Part shown: positions 36,504-44,629 of the stretch, piece after piece
Layout of the letters: the number at the start of each line of letters is the position of its first letter
Numbering within the stretch: the first letter of the stretch is position 1
DNA from: Candidimonas nitroreducens
Lineage (GTDB): Bacteria > Pseudomonadota > Gammaproteobacteria > Burkholderiales > Burkholderiaceae_B
Direction: 5' to 3'
DNA: 64,000 bases
Assembly: GCF_002209565.1 (NCBI RefSeq)
Contig: NZ_NJIH01000006.1
Location: forward strand, 62,001 to 126,000
Position numbers and translations under genes: made by a program
The notes under the pieces: generated by a model
Told to the model about the DNA's origin: nothing
Database searches by the model: none
The model's input: the letters and a program-made list of their open reading frames with translations, nothing else

Positions 36504-36992
36504 ATGACCCACATCTTCAAGACCATCGACTCCCCTGTCGGCAAACTCACCCTGGTGGCTAGCGGCCCGAAACTGGCCGCCATCCTGTGGGAACACGACA
36601 AACCCGGCCGCGTACGCCTGGGGCCCATGCAAGAATCGCCGCAAGAGCCGATACTGCTGGAAGCCGCAAGGCAGCTGCAGGAATACTTCGCCGGCACCAG
36701 AACACACTTTGAACTCGAACTGGAATTTGCCGGCACCGAGTTCCAGAAAAACGTCTGGCAGGCGCTGCTGGACATCCCCTACGGCCAGACCCGCAGCTAC
36801 GCCCAGATCGCCGCGCAGATAGGCCGCCCCAAGGCCGTACGCGCCGTCGGCGCCGCCAACGGCAGGAACCCGCTATCCATCGTCGCCCCTTGCCATCGCG
36901 TAATCGGCAAATCAGGCGAACTTACCGGCTACGCCGGCGGCCTGCAGGCCAAGGAACTGTTGCTGGCGCTGGAAAACGGGCCCCGGACGTAG
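36504..36992 (+). CDS. ogt: Methylated-DNA--protein-cysteine methyltransferase
   Basis: A 162-residue suicide DNA-repair protein that takes the methyl group from O6-methylguanine. The active-site motif SIVAPCHRVIG (acceptor Cys about residue 132) is intact, with GQTRSYAQIAAQIGRPKAVR and GAANGRNPL preceding it and the ELTGYAGGLQAKELLL end. ATG 36504 is preceded by AAGGAG. It is the intact relative of the decayed copy at about 43.9 kb. It appears monocistronic. Confidence 0.95.
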   Translation: MTHIFKTIDSPVGKLTLVASGPKLAAILWEHDKPGRVRLGPMQESPQEPILLEAARQLQEYFAGTRTHFELELEFAGTEFQKNVWQALLDIPYGQTRSYAQIAAQIGRPKAVRAVGAANGRNPLSIVAPCHRVIGKSGELTGYAGGLQAKELLLALENGPRT

Positions 36993-37086
36993 TCGCGATA
37001 CCAAGGCCAGGCAGGCCGGGGGCGCGATTGCATAAATAGCGCCGCCCGGGGACAAAGGCCGAGGAAGCCTCGGCCCAGGCCGCGAC

Positions 37087-38175
37087 TCAGTCCTTGGGCG
37101 CCCGCAACCGAAGCAGCGCGGCCGCGTTCGCGCCGCGAATCTTTATCTTTTCTTCTTCGGTGATCCGCAGTTGATCAATGGCGCCGACAGGGTCGTCGTC
37201 ACCCATATCATACGGATAATCGGTGCCGAGCACTACATGATCCGGCCCCCATTGTTCCACGAGCGCCTCCAGCTGCCCGCGGTCGAAGGCGATGGTATCG
37301 AAGAACATCTTCTTCAGGTATTCGCGCGGAAGCTTGGAGGCATGCCGCCGGCAATCGGGCCTGGCGCAATATGCATGGTCGAAGCGGCCAGGGTAGGCTC
37401 CCAGATAGCCGCCGGCGTGAGGTAGGCAGATATTCAGGCCCGGCACCTTGTCGAGCACACCGTCGAAAATCAGATGGGCGACCGCCACCGTCGTATCCAG
37501 CGGGTTCCCGATCAGGTTATTCAGATAATGCTTCGATAACCTTGCCCCGTCCGTGTATCCGTTCGGATGCAGGAACATGACCATCTGCGCCTCTTCCATC
37601 CGGCGGTAGAGTTTATGGAACTTCTCGGACGCAAGCTCTTCGCCATTGATGTTGGTGGAAAACTGGATCCCCTTGAAGCCAAGCTGTATGCATCGTTCCA
37701 GTTCGCCCTGCGAGGCAAGCGGATCTTGCATGGGCAGCGTGCCGACGCCAACAATCCTGCCTGACTCATGAGCGGCCATGTCGGCGATGTTGTCGTTGAC
37801 GATGCGCGCCAGCTCCGCTCCGAGTTCGGGCTCGGTCCAGTGAAAATACTGGAACGGCGAGGTCGACACCACCTGGATGTCGACCCCCATGTAATCCATG
37901 TCCGCCAGCCGCTGCTCGAGGCTGCTCATTTTTGGAGCCGTGATCTTTGCGTGACTGGCGGACACGGCTTTTGTGTCCTGCGACGAGAAGAAGACAAAGG
38001 GGTCGTCTTTGGGCCGCGGAGGCGTGCCGGCGAGTTTCGCGGCCTTTTCCGAAACGACGTGGCAGTGCACATCGATGTGAAGCTGGCCCGCGCTTCCGCG
38101 CTGTCTCCGGATCGGAGTGATGTCGGTCAGCGCATCCTGGTAAGCAGGATCGGAGGAACCACATTTGAAAAGCAT
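37087..38175 (-). CDS. Amidohydrolase, ACMSD-like (decarboxylase type)
   Basis: A 362-residue TIM-barrel metal-dependent hydrolase/decarboxylase related to 2-amino-3-carboxymuconate semialdehyde decarboxylase. The metal-binding HIDVHCHVV is near residue 33; a second His set is in MFLHPNGYTDG (about 197) and ICLPHAGGYLGAYPGRFDHA (about 251), and the Asp is in HVVLGTDYPYDMGDDDP (about 316). It is the last gene of a six-gene leftward operon. Related enzymes remove a carboxylate from aromatic or muconate intermediates, which suits the FAH and cyclase partners. The precise substrate is unknown. Confidence 0.88.
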   Translation of the reverse strand: MLFKCGSSDPAYQDALTDITPIRRQRGSAGQLHIDVHCHVVSEKAAKLAGTPPRPKDDPFVFFSSQDTKAVSASHAKITAPKMSSLEQRLADMDYMGVDIQVVSTSPFQYFHWTEPELGAELARIVNDNIADMAAHESGRIVGVGTLPMQDPLASQGELERCIQLGFKGIQFSTNINGEELASEKFHKLYRRMEEAQMVMFLHPNGYTDGARLSKHYLNNLIGNPLDTTVAVAHLIFDGVLDKVPGLNICLPHAGGYLGAYPGRFDHAYCARPDCRRHASKLPREYLKKMFFDTIAFDRGQLEALVEQWGPDHVVLGTDYPYDMGDDDPVGAIDQLRITEEEKIKIRGANAAALLRLRAPKD

Positions 38176-38251
38176 AATGACCTTCGTAAGCTGGAAATGC
38201 GAAAAGGTATGACGGGCAGCCCCGCGATGCGGGGCAATACGGGGATTCCCG

Positions 38252-39229
38252 TCAGAGCGACGCCGTGCCGTCGCCGAGTTTCGCGTCCGGCCGGTTGCGC
38301 TTCACGACCGCGTGATGTGTCGCGTCGCTTCCAAGATAGACCCCCCGATCCCACTTGCGCTTGAGCGGGTCGACGACTTTGAGTTCCATGGCGCCGATGC
38401 CCTGGATCTGTATCTTCACGGTTTCGCCGTCCTGGATGAATCCCAGGCCTTCGTGATTGGTTCCGCAAGAAATGACGTCGCCCGAATTGAGGGTCATGAT
38501 CATGCTGGCCATTTCGATCAGCTCGGGCACCGGATGCTCCATGTCGTCCGTACTGTAGTTATGGCGCAATTCGCCGTCGTTCCACAATTGGACATGGAGG
38601 TCGTTGGGCTCTTCGATTTCATCCGCCGTCACGATGCAGGGGCCCATCGGCGCGAACGTGTCGAACGACTTGCCGATCCAGCTGGTGCCTATGGTGGTCT
38701 TCCACGTCACGCGGCCTTCTCCCCGTGCCGACACGTCGATGGTGCAGGTATAGCCGAAGACAGCCTTGCGCCATTCGGCACGGGAAACACTCTTGACCGG
38801 CCCCTTGATCACCACGCCCAGTTCCGCCTCATGCATGAAGGCCCAAGGCTCCGTCGTCTCGGGCAATCGGATCGTGTCGCCGGGCCCGATAACGGCATCC
38901 GGATTTTTCAGGAATATGTTCAAGGGCCTGGCCTCGCGCTGCGCATGCTCCCAGTAGTTGCCCATGGCATTGATCAGCTTGCGGGGCCTGGGCAGGGGCG
39001 GGTGCAGCTTGATCAATTCCATCGGTAGTCGCGCCGCGCAGCTGGCCAGCGCCTCGATGGCGGGACGCCGCTCTTCGAAGCTGTCGATAAGCGCCTCCAT
39101 CGTGAGTTGCGGCGTACTGAGTATCTGCACGGCGGGCGAAATGTCGACGACCGAGTCTTCCAGCATGACGCCAGGCTTGACAGGAGCATTACCGCTTCCG
39201 GCTGCTATAGAAAACAAAACCAGTTTCAT
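38252..39229 (-). CDS. Fumarylacetoacetate hydrolase family protein
   Basis: A 325-residue FAH-fold enzyme that hydrolyses, decarboxylates or hydrates a 2-oxo-acid ring-fission product. Metal-binding acidic residues lie in FMHEAELGVVIKG (about 130-142), the catalytic domain includes FGYTCTIDVSARGEGRVTW and the SWIGKSFDTFAPMGPCIVTA segment (about 180-200), and the final DVISCGTNHEGLGFIQDGE closes it. ATG 39229 has GGAGG ten bases ahead. In the operon it sits between the amidohydrolase and a Bug receptor, consistent with a meta-cleavage-type aromatic pathway. Confidence 0.92.
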   Translation of the reverse strand: MKLVLFSIAAGSGNAPVKPGVMLEDSVVDISPAVQILSTPQLTMEALIDSFEERRPAIEALASCAARLPMELIKLHPPLPRPRKLINAMGNYWEHAQREARPLNIFLKNPDAVIGPGDTIRLPETTEPWAFMHEAELGVVIKGPVKSVSRAEWRKAVFGYTCTIDVSARGEGRVTWKTTIGTSWIGKSFDTFAPMGPCIVTADEIEEPNDLHVQLWNDGELRHNYSTDDMEHPVPELIEMASMIMTLNSGDVISCGTNHEGLGFIQDGETVKIQIQGIGAMELKVVDPLKRKWDRGVYLGSDATHHAVVKRNRPDAKLGDGTASL

Positions 39230-39259
39230 TTTTATTTCGCCTCCATTGACAGAAATAAC

Positions 39260-40318
39260 TTACTTGGCATACAGGTTATATTTCTTGACAAGCGCGCCAA
39301 AGGCCAACTTGTCTAAAGCTATGGTCTTGGCAAGCTCCTCCGGCCCGCCGGTGTCCACCTGAGCGCCGATCGAGTCGACCCAATGGCGCATGGGCTCTTC
39401 GGCCATGACATCCCGGATCATGCCGCTGAGCGCCTGCAACGATGCAACGGGAATACCGGCACGGGCAAGCATACCTATCCACAGCGAGCCATCCACGCCC
39501 GGCATGAACTCGCTTACCGTCGGCACATCGGGGATTTGCTGGATTCTGCGTTTGCCGAACTGGGCAATGATCCTTATTTTGCCAGCCTTCATTAAAGGCA
39601 AAGCCTGGTTGAATTCCACGACCGTCATTTGCACCACATTGGACAGAAGCGCTTGCATCGCCGGCATGCCTCCCTTGAACGGAACCTGCAGAATATCCAG
39701 GCCCGCGCCATCGGCGAGTTGCGCTATCAGCATTTCCGCGTTGGTTCCCTTGCCGGCATTGCCCGCCGCAAACTTGGACGGATCCTTCTTGACCAAGGCC
39801 AGCAGTTCCGGCAACGTTTTTGCCGGAACCGACGAATTGGCAATCAGAACCAGTGTGGATTGCGTGATGCCGGTGACGGGCGCCAGATCGGACAAATTGA
39901 AAGGCGCCGGCCTGACGATAAGTGTCGGAACCACCAGTGTCCCGGTGGTCGCCATGAGTACGGTATTGCCGTCGCTCGGGAATTGCAAGACGGTATTGAC
40001 ACCGATGACGCCCATCGCACCCGGCCGATTATCGACGATGACCGCCCTCCCCGACCGCGCGGTGATCCGCTGAGCAATCTTGCGGGCCAGCGTATCGATC
40101 GGCCCTCCCGGGCTTGCGGGGACGACGATACGAAGCGGCGCCGTGGCGCCCCCAAACTCCCGCTTCGGCTGCGCACTGGCCGCCAATGCCCACGCCCCTT
40201 GCAGGGCCAGCAGCGCGCCACTTGCGACGAAGCGCCTGCGGGCGCCGTCCAACGGCCGTGGGGATACCGCTTCCTCGGCGTCGACTTGGTTACGCTTCGA
40301 GATTGACTTAGACTCCAT
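39260..40318 (-). CDS. Bug/TctC-family periplasmic solute-binding protein (4 of 5)
   Basis: A 352-residue receptor with an unusually long N-terminal extension before its signal: Arg-rich (ARRRFVASGALLALQGAWAL), suggesting Tat export, cut after SAQ. The Bug landmarks LRIVVPASPGGPIDTLARKI, VIVDNRPGAMGVIG and ILQVPFKGGMPAMQALLSNV are present. ATG 40318 has AGGAGG ahead and overlaps the end of the ChrB-like gene by 11 bases. Two Bug receptors in one operon may take up two related acids. Confidence 0.92.
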   Translation of the reverse strand: MESKSISKRNQVDAEEAVSPRPLDGARRRFVASGALLALQGAWALAASAQPKREFGGATAPLRIVVPASPGGPIDTLARKIAQRITARSGRAVIVDNRPGAMGVIGVNTVLQFPSDGNTVLMATTGTLVVPTLIVRPAPFNLSDLAPVTGITQSTLVLIANSSVPAKTLPELLALVKKDPSKFAAGNAGKGTNAEMLIAQLADGAGLDILQVPFKGGMPAMQALLSNVVQMTVVEFNQALPLMKAGKIRIIAQFGKRRIQQIPDVPTVSEFMPGVDGSLWIGMLARAGIPVASLQALSGMIRDVMAEEPMRHWVDSIGAQVDTGGPEELAKTIALDKLAFGALVKKYNLYAK

Positions 40319-40889
40319 TCGAGCCTCCTGCCCGTGAATGAGAAAACACGCCATGCGTTGCCAGCAACCGGCGGAGAAACTGTGTGGGATAAGTCGGCCC
40401 GCGCCCTTCCTGTTCGGGGATCCGCTCGTTACCCGCTTCGACCAACCCATGCGCTCTTCGCTGTGCATACAAAGCGTCATAAATGGGCAGCGCGGCATCG
40501 ACGATGTCGTCGTCGGAAGAATGCAATAGCTGGAGCCCCTCGCACACCGCGAGCAGGCCTAGCGAAAGCAGGCCGCACTCGTCATCCGGCTGTGGCGATG
40601 TCCTGTGCAATGCATAGGCCACACCGGCGTCGATGATCCGACTCAACTCGGCCAGCGTCGGATCGGGCAACTCATATTCCGCGAGAATCTTGGAAAAAGT
40701 GGCGCCATGGGCATCGTGCGGCCCGAGCGCCGTCCCCGGGATGGAGAACGGAATAGCGTCGGGTGCGCGTGTATGTTCGCTACCCCATGGAACGAAAGTA
40801 AAAGTGGCGGCGGGATCGATAAAACGCTTGATCAGCCATGCGCAGGCCACCCGATCGAAATGCAAAAAATCTCTTGTCACCCATCTCAT
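40308..40889 (-). CDS. ChrB-domain (chromate-resistance-like) protein
   Basis: A 193-residue protein matching the ChrB C-terminal domain: it opens WVTRDFLHFDRVACAWLIKR FIDP (Cys near residue 17), then FVPWGSEHTRAPDAIPFSIPG and the HGATFSKILAEYELPDPTL segment with conserved His and Glu, and ends without the N-terminal DNA-binding half of full ChrB. No chromate transporter gene is nearby. Its place inside a catabolic operon, overlapping a Bug gene, argues for a role other than chromate regulation, perhaps redox or metal handling; the function is unknown. Confidence 0.8.
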   Translation of the reverse strand: MRWVTRDFLHFDRVACAWLIKRFIDPAATFTFVPWGSEHTRAPDAIPFSIPGTALGPHDAHGATFSKILAEYELPDPTLAELSRIIDAGVAYALHRTSPQPDDECGLLSLGLLAVCEGLQLLHSSDDDIVDAALPIYDALYAQRRAHGLVEAGNERIPEQEGRGPTYPTQFLRRLLATHGVFSHSRAGGSNGV

Positions 40890-40965
40890 GATACTTGTCT
40901 CTTTTTTATCGAAGAAAATGCCACCGGCGCATGAGTTCCGCCCGAAAACATGGCTACGCGGGGAA

Positions 40966-42018
40966 TCAGCCCGCTTTCAGGCCCAAACGTTTGATTTCGC
41001 TTTGCCCCCGCCCGACTTCAGCCTGCACGAACGACTTGTAGGCGGCCGGACTGAGCAACGAGAACTGCGCGCCCAGCTCGGTCAGCTTGCTTTGCATATC
41101 GGGACGATTCAAGGCCGTGCCCACCGCCTGGTTGATCTGGGCAACCAGGGCGGGCGGCATCGCAGACGGCCCGAAGAGGCCGACCCAGAGCGATGGCGAG
41201 AACTCGTGCAAGCCGGCTTCGGCAAAGGTGGGCACACCGGCAAGCATCTGGCTCCGGTGCTCTCCGGCAACTCCGTATACCTTGAGCTGGCCGGCCCGCT
41301 GGTGCGGGCTCGACTGCACGACGGAATCGAAGGCGAGCGCCACTTCTTTCGTCAGCACCGCCTGCAGCGCGGGTGCTGCACCGCGATAGGGCACGTGGAC
41401 TATATTCAGCCCGGCGATCGACTTAAATTCCTCCATCGCGAGGTGGGCAACGCTGCCGATGCCGGGAGATGCGTACGAATAGCGGCCGGGACTGCGCTTG
41501 ACAAGTTCAATCAGGCCCGCGATGTCGTTCGCCGGCAGCGATGTCGCGCCGATCAGGCACAGCGGCATCCATGCAACATTGACGATCGGCACCAAATCCC
41601 GGAAAGGATCGAAAGTCGGTTTGGAATACAGCATCGGTGCGATCATGCCGCTGTTCGATCCCATCAGCAGGGTCTGCCCATCCGGTTGAGAACGGGCTAC
41701 CTTCGCGCCTCCGAGCATGCCGGTGGCTCCCGCGAGATTCTCGACGATCACCGGCTTCCGCCAGATTTCCGTCAGGCTCTTCGATAGGAGCCGAGCCAGA
41801 ATATCGGACGCTCCGCCGGGCGGCACAGGCACAATAATCTTCACAGGCGCGGCAGAAAACGCCCGCGCCATGGCATCGGGCCAGTTCCATGCGAGCAACG
41901 CGGCGGCGGACGCAAGAAACCGACGTTTGCCGGTGGAACCGATGGAGTCTTGTCGAGCGGCAAGCCGCCGCCCCGCCGGCGGCTTGCCGCCGGGCTTCAT
42001 TTCGACGTTCTTAGCCAT
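40966..42018 (-). CDS. Bug/TctC-family periplasmic solute-binding protein (5 of 5)
   Basis: A 350-residue receptor. A basic N-terminus (about 30 residues) leads to GKRRFLASAAALLAWNW, a possible Tat-type signal, then the Bug start VKIIVPVPPGGASDILARLL, VIVENLAGATGMLG and IVHVPYRGAAPALQAVLTKE. An SD GGAGAC precedes ATG 42018. It is the second gene of the operon after the cyclase, 30 bases downstream of it. It is only distantly similar to the other Bug protein of the operon (for example VENLAGATG against VDNRPGAMG), so the two are not a recent duplication. Confidence 0.92.
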   Translation of the reverse strand: MAKNVEMKPGGKPPAGRRLAARQDSIGSTGKRRFLASAAALLAWNWPDAMARAFSAAPVKIIVPVPPGGASDILARLLSKSLTEIWRKPVIVENLAGATGMLGGAKVARSQPDGQTLLMGSNSGMIAPMLYSKPTFDPFRDLVPIVNVAWMPLCLIGATSLPANDIAGLIELVKRSPGRYSYASPGIGSVAHLAMEEFKSIAGLNIVHVPYRGAAPALQAVLTKEVALAFDSVVQSSPHQRAGQLKVYGVAGEHRSQMLAGVPTFAEAGLHEFSPSLWVGLFGPSAMPPALVAQINQAVGTALNRPDMQSKLTELGAQFSLLSPAAYKSFVQAEVGRGQSEIKRLGLKAG

Positions 42019-42048
42019 GAACTGTCTCCTTTTCTATTGCCATTGCTA

Positions 42049-43017
42049 TTACTTGATAGCCATGGGGTTGATCGGGGAGCCGACCGCACGCGTAATGGGC
42101 AGGGGCGGCGCAACGAACATGAATTCATAGATGCCGTCCTGCGCGCAGTCCTCGGCCAGGTCTTTCAGGAAGAAGATTTCACCCATGGTGATCCCGATCT
42201 TGGGAATCACCACCCAGTGCCAGGGTTGCGTGCAGTCGTCCGTTTCATTCGGGCGAACCTCGCAACCCCAAGTGTCCGTACAAATTGCCGCAATCTCTTT
42301 CTGGTGGATCCATTCCGCCGTATCAAAGGAAAGGCCGGGCGCCGAACCACCCGCATAGCCTCCCCATTCCTTTTCCTCCAGGCAGCGTTCCATGTGCCCC
42401 GTGCGCACGATTACGAAATCGCCGCGGCGCACCTGTACACCTTGCCATTTAGCCGTGAGGTCGAGATCCTCGATGGTGATCGCCTCGCCATCATCGAGCG
42501 ACGACCGGCCGAGATATCTCGCCACATCAAGAAGTACGCCGCGGCCGACCATGCGATCCTTGACCTTTTCGATCCCGTTCCTTTGCGCGCCGCCGGCATC
42601 CACCAGCCGCGCATCATAGCCGTTCCACATTTTGTCGTCATAGAAGATATGCCCGAGCGCATCCCACTGCGTTCCGCACTGCAGCGGCATAGAAACCGCG
42701 TCGTCCGCGAACCGCAATCCCCCCGAATCCTGGTTGCCGACCACCGCATCCGTGCCCGTCGCAAGCATCACGTGGATGGGGTTGTAGCGATTGCCCCAGA
42801 GGCCTTTTTGCGGCCCCTCGCGATCGAAATTCAATCCCAGCGAGAAGACCTTGCCCTTGCGGACGAGGCCAGCGGCTCCGATCACTGCCTCAGCCCCAAT
42901 GAAGTTCAGCGTGCCCATTTCGTCGTCGGGGCCCCATCGGCCCCAATTGCTGCATCGCTCGGCCACCTCGCGCAGATGTGCCATCTTGAACTTGTCTTGG
43001 TCAAATCGCTTGGTCAT
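42049..43017 (-). CDS. Cyclase family protein (kynurenine-formamidase-like hydrolase)
   Basis: A 322-residue member of the cyclase/arylformamidase superfamily, metal-dependent hydrolases that open amides or lactones. It begins with the long-form signature NWGRWGPDDEMGTLNFI (about 26-42), then CGTQWDALGHIFYDDKMWNG (about 115-134), with metal ligands His and Asp in this stretch, and the GVLLDVARYLG segment. ATG 43017 (GGAAG ahead) is preferred over 43032. It is the first gene of the operon and lies directly beside the presumed TetR operator. Likely opens or hydrolyses the first intermediate; substrate unknown. Confidence 0.87.
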   Translation of the reverse strand: MTKRFDQDKFKMAHLREVAERCSNWGRWGPDDEMGTLNFIGAEAVIGAAGLVRKGKVFSLGLNFDREGPQKGLWGNRYNPIHVMLATGTDAVVGNQDSGGLRFADDAVSMPLQCGTQWDALGHIFYDDKMWNGYDARLVDAGGAQRNGIEKVKDRMVGRGVLLDVARYLGRSSLDDGEAITIEDLDLTAKWQGVQVRRGDFVIVRTGHMERCLEEKEWGGYAGGSAPGLSFDTAEWIHQKEIAAICTDTWGCEVRPNETDDCTQPWHWVVIPKIGITMGEIFFLKDLAEDCAQDGIYEFMFVAPPLPITRAVGSPINPMAIK

Positions 43018-43045
43018 GAGTCTTCCTGGCATAAATATTATTAAT

Positions 43046-43059
43046 TGAGCATTTGCTCA
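43046..43059. promoter_or_regulatory. Palindromic operator in the TetR/cyclase divergent gap
   Basis: TGAGCATTTGCTCA is a perfect six-base inverted repeat with a TT centre, placed 29 bases before the cyclase start (43017) and about 70 before the TetR start (43130). The gap is A+T-rich and short, so a repressor bound here could control both directions. This is the classic arrangement for an autoregulated TetR protein; binding is inferred. Confidence 0.65.
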
Positions 43060-43129
43060 TCATATAGAGGTGTGGGAGAATCTGTCAATACAGAATGTTC
43101 CTGTTCTCCATCCAGCCTTCCATTTGAAT

Positions 43130-43849
43130 ATGCCATCAACCAGTTCGCGATCACGAACACCCTCGTCCAAGCAAACCGAGCCGGTTGCAGCGACGACGAT
43201 ACGCAGGCGGCTACGCCCCGACGAGCGGCAGGCAATGATCCTGGATGGCGCGATCCGGTACTTCGCCGAAGCCGGCTTTCATGGGCAGACACGCGAACTC
43301 GCCTCACGCCTGGGCATCACCAATTCGTTGCTGTTCCGCTATTTCCCCACCAAGGACGACTTGGTGGAGCAGGTCTACCAGCAGGTCTATGTCGGCCGCT
43401 GGCAAGCCGATTGGGAACACCTGCTGCTCGATGATTCACAAACTCTTCGAAACCGCCTGCGCGGTTTCTACAAGAGCTATCTTTCAGTGATCTACTCGTA
43501 CGAGTGGGTACGCATCTTCTTCTTTGCGGGTCTGCGCGGCGTCAACATCAAAAGCCGCTACCTGAAACTGCTCGAGGTGCGCGTGATAGAGCCGATCTGC
43601 ATCGCCATTCGGCGCGAGTACCGCTTGGCGGATCCCGCAACCGTCCCGCTCTCTTCGCTCGAGCGCGATGCGGTGTGGGGATTGCAAGGCCAAGTACTCT
43701 ACATCTGCGTGCGCCGCTTCGTGTACGACCAGGACATACGTGACCCGGAACAGATCATGGATGCAGCAATCGACGTATTCCTGGCCGGTATCGCCCAAGT
43801 GGCGCGAAAGGCGATCAGCCGATCCCAGGCTGCCGCACGCGGTTCCTGA
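43130..43849 (+). CDS. TetR-family transcriptional regulator
   Basis: A 239-residue regulator. The helix-turn-helix is AMILDGAIRYFAEAGFHGQT followed by RELASRLGITNSLLFRYFPT and KDDLVEQVYQQVY, typical of AcrR/TetR repressors; the rest is a helical ligand-binding domain. The start at ATG 43130 is chosen over earlier codons because it keeps the operator and promoter outside the gene; still about 35 residues, rich in Ser, Thr and Arg, precede the first helix. Divergent from the six-gene catabolic operon, which it most likely represses. Confidence 0.92.
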   Translation: MPSTSSRSRTPSSKQTEPVAATTIRRRLRPDERQAMILDGAIRYFAEAGFHGQTRELASRLGITNSLLFRYFPTKDDLVEQVYQQVYVGRWQADWEHLLLDDSQTLRNRLRGFYKSYLSVIYSYEWVRIFFFAGLRGVNIKSRYLKLLEVRVIEPICIAIRREYRLADPATVPLSSLERDAVWGLQGQVLYICVRRFVYDQDIRDPEQIMDAAIDVFLAGIAQVARKAISRSQAAARGS

Positions 43850-43854
43850 ACCCG

Positions 43855-44049
43855 GGCGTCGCTCAATATCTATCGGCTCAACGCCTAGCCTTCGATCAGA
43901 TCCGCAGCTACGCCCGGATCGGTCGCCCCAAGGCCATGCACGCCGCTCGCGCCGCCAATGGCGGGGATCCTCTTCCCACCGTGGCACCCTGCCGCCGTGT
44001 GGCAGACAAGTCAGGCGCACCTACCGGATACGCTGGCGGGTCGGGATGA
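43855..44049 (+). pseudogene. Decayed ogt-like methyltransferase fragment
   Basis: A frame after the TetR stop reads IRSYARIGRPKAM, then HAARAANGGDPLPTVAPCRR and KSGAPTGYAGG before TGA at 44047. This aligns with the C-terminal half of the intact Ogt in this window (RSYAQIAAQIGRPKAV, GAANGRNPLSIVAPCHRV, KSGELTGYAGG). Three codons are missing after SYA, the active-site His is replaced by Arg (PCRRV), the N-terminal domain is absent and no start codon or ribosome-binding site is seen. It is a remnant of a second O6-alkylguanine methyltransferase, or of an Ada-like gene. Confidence 0.8.
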
Positions 44050-44126
44050 AGGACGGAGTAGTTGCTGGGGTTGGAAGGCAATCTCGGCGCTCAATGAAGG
44101 ATGGGTAGATAGGTACAGGCGCAGAA

Positions 44127-44183
44127 ATTAGATGTCCCTCTAATAAAAAAAGATTAGAATATTCTAAATTAGCAGAATCTAAT
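44127..44183. promoter_or_regulatory. Cluster of three ATTAG/CTAAT dyads ahead of the ArsR gene
   Basis: Three inverted repeats follow each other: ATTAGA-N6-TCTAAT (44127-44144), the perfect palindrome TTAGAATATTCTAA (44154-44167) and ATTAG-N6-CTAAT (44168-44183). The region is very A+T-rich, unlike its surroundings, and ends 31 bases before the ArsR start codon. The central palindrome resembles, from general knowledge, the AT-rich sites of BigR/SqrR-type ArsR repressors. Confidence 0.7.
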
Positions 44184-44214
44184 TTTTTTGGCACATTTCG
44201 TCCCACCTAAAGAC

Positions 44215-44529
44215 ATGGCACAGAAGAAAAATAAAGACCGGCAGTTCTACATAGAGGGAGCCGCCAAGGCCACTGCGATGCTGCGGGCAGTCGGCAACGA
44301 GCACCGCCTACTGGTGCTTTGCCTGCTGATCGAGCATGAAGAATTGACCGTGGGTGAACTACTCGCACAGATCGCCCTCAGCCAATCCGCGCTGTCGCAG
44401 CATCTGGCGAAGATGCGCGAAGAAGGACTGGTGACATACCGGCGGGAATCCCAGACCCTGCACTACCGTATCGACAACCCGGACGTCGCCAAACTCGTTG
44501 CCACGCTCAAGTCCATCTTCTGCCCATGA
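44215..44529 (+). CDS. ArsR-family repressor, BigR/SqrR (sulfide/persulfide-sensing) type
   Basis: A 104-residue winged-helix repressor. The recognition region is ALSQSALSQHLAKMREEGLV (about 54-73). It carries two cysteines, Cys36 (RLLVLCLLIEH) and Cys103 (KSIFCP, one from the end), the same placement as the redox pair of BigR and SqrR, which form a polysulfide bridge and release DNA. The metal-binding ELCVC motif of ArsR itself is absent. ATG 44215 is preferred to an upstream TTG. The next gene is a rhodanese with a membrane domain, fitting sulfide detoxification, and an operator cluster precedes it. Confidence 0.88.
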   Translation: MAQKKNKDRQFYIEGAAKATAMLRAVGNEHRLLVLCLLIEHEELTVGELLAQIALSQSALSQHLAKMREEGLVTYRRESQTLHYRIDNPDVAKLVATLKSIFCP

Positions 44530-44629
44530 CCCGCCATCCGGCCGCCCACTTCTTCATTTAGTCAGCCTCGTCCAGGCATATAGCCCTACATTTCCAGATA
44601 CCGATCAACTATCCCCGGAGCACGAATCC

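Noticed and set aside
40308-40889. The ChrB-like gene as part of a chromate-resistance operon
   Set aside because: No chrA transporter or other chromate gene is present, and the gene overlaps a Bug receptor in a catabolic operon.
43668-44108. A 146-codon open frame overlapping the end of the TetR gene and the ogt remnant
   Set aside because: Its product is Arg/Ser-rich without domains; the neighbouring frame gives clear Ogt similarity instead.
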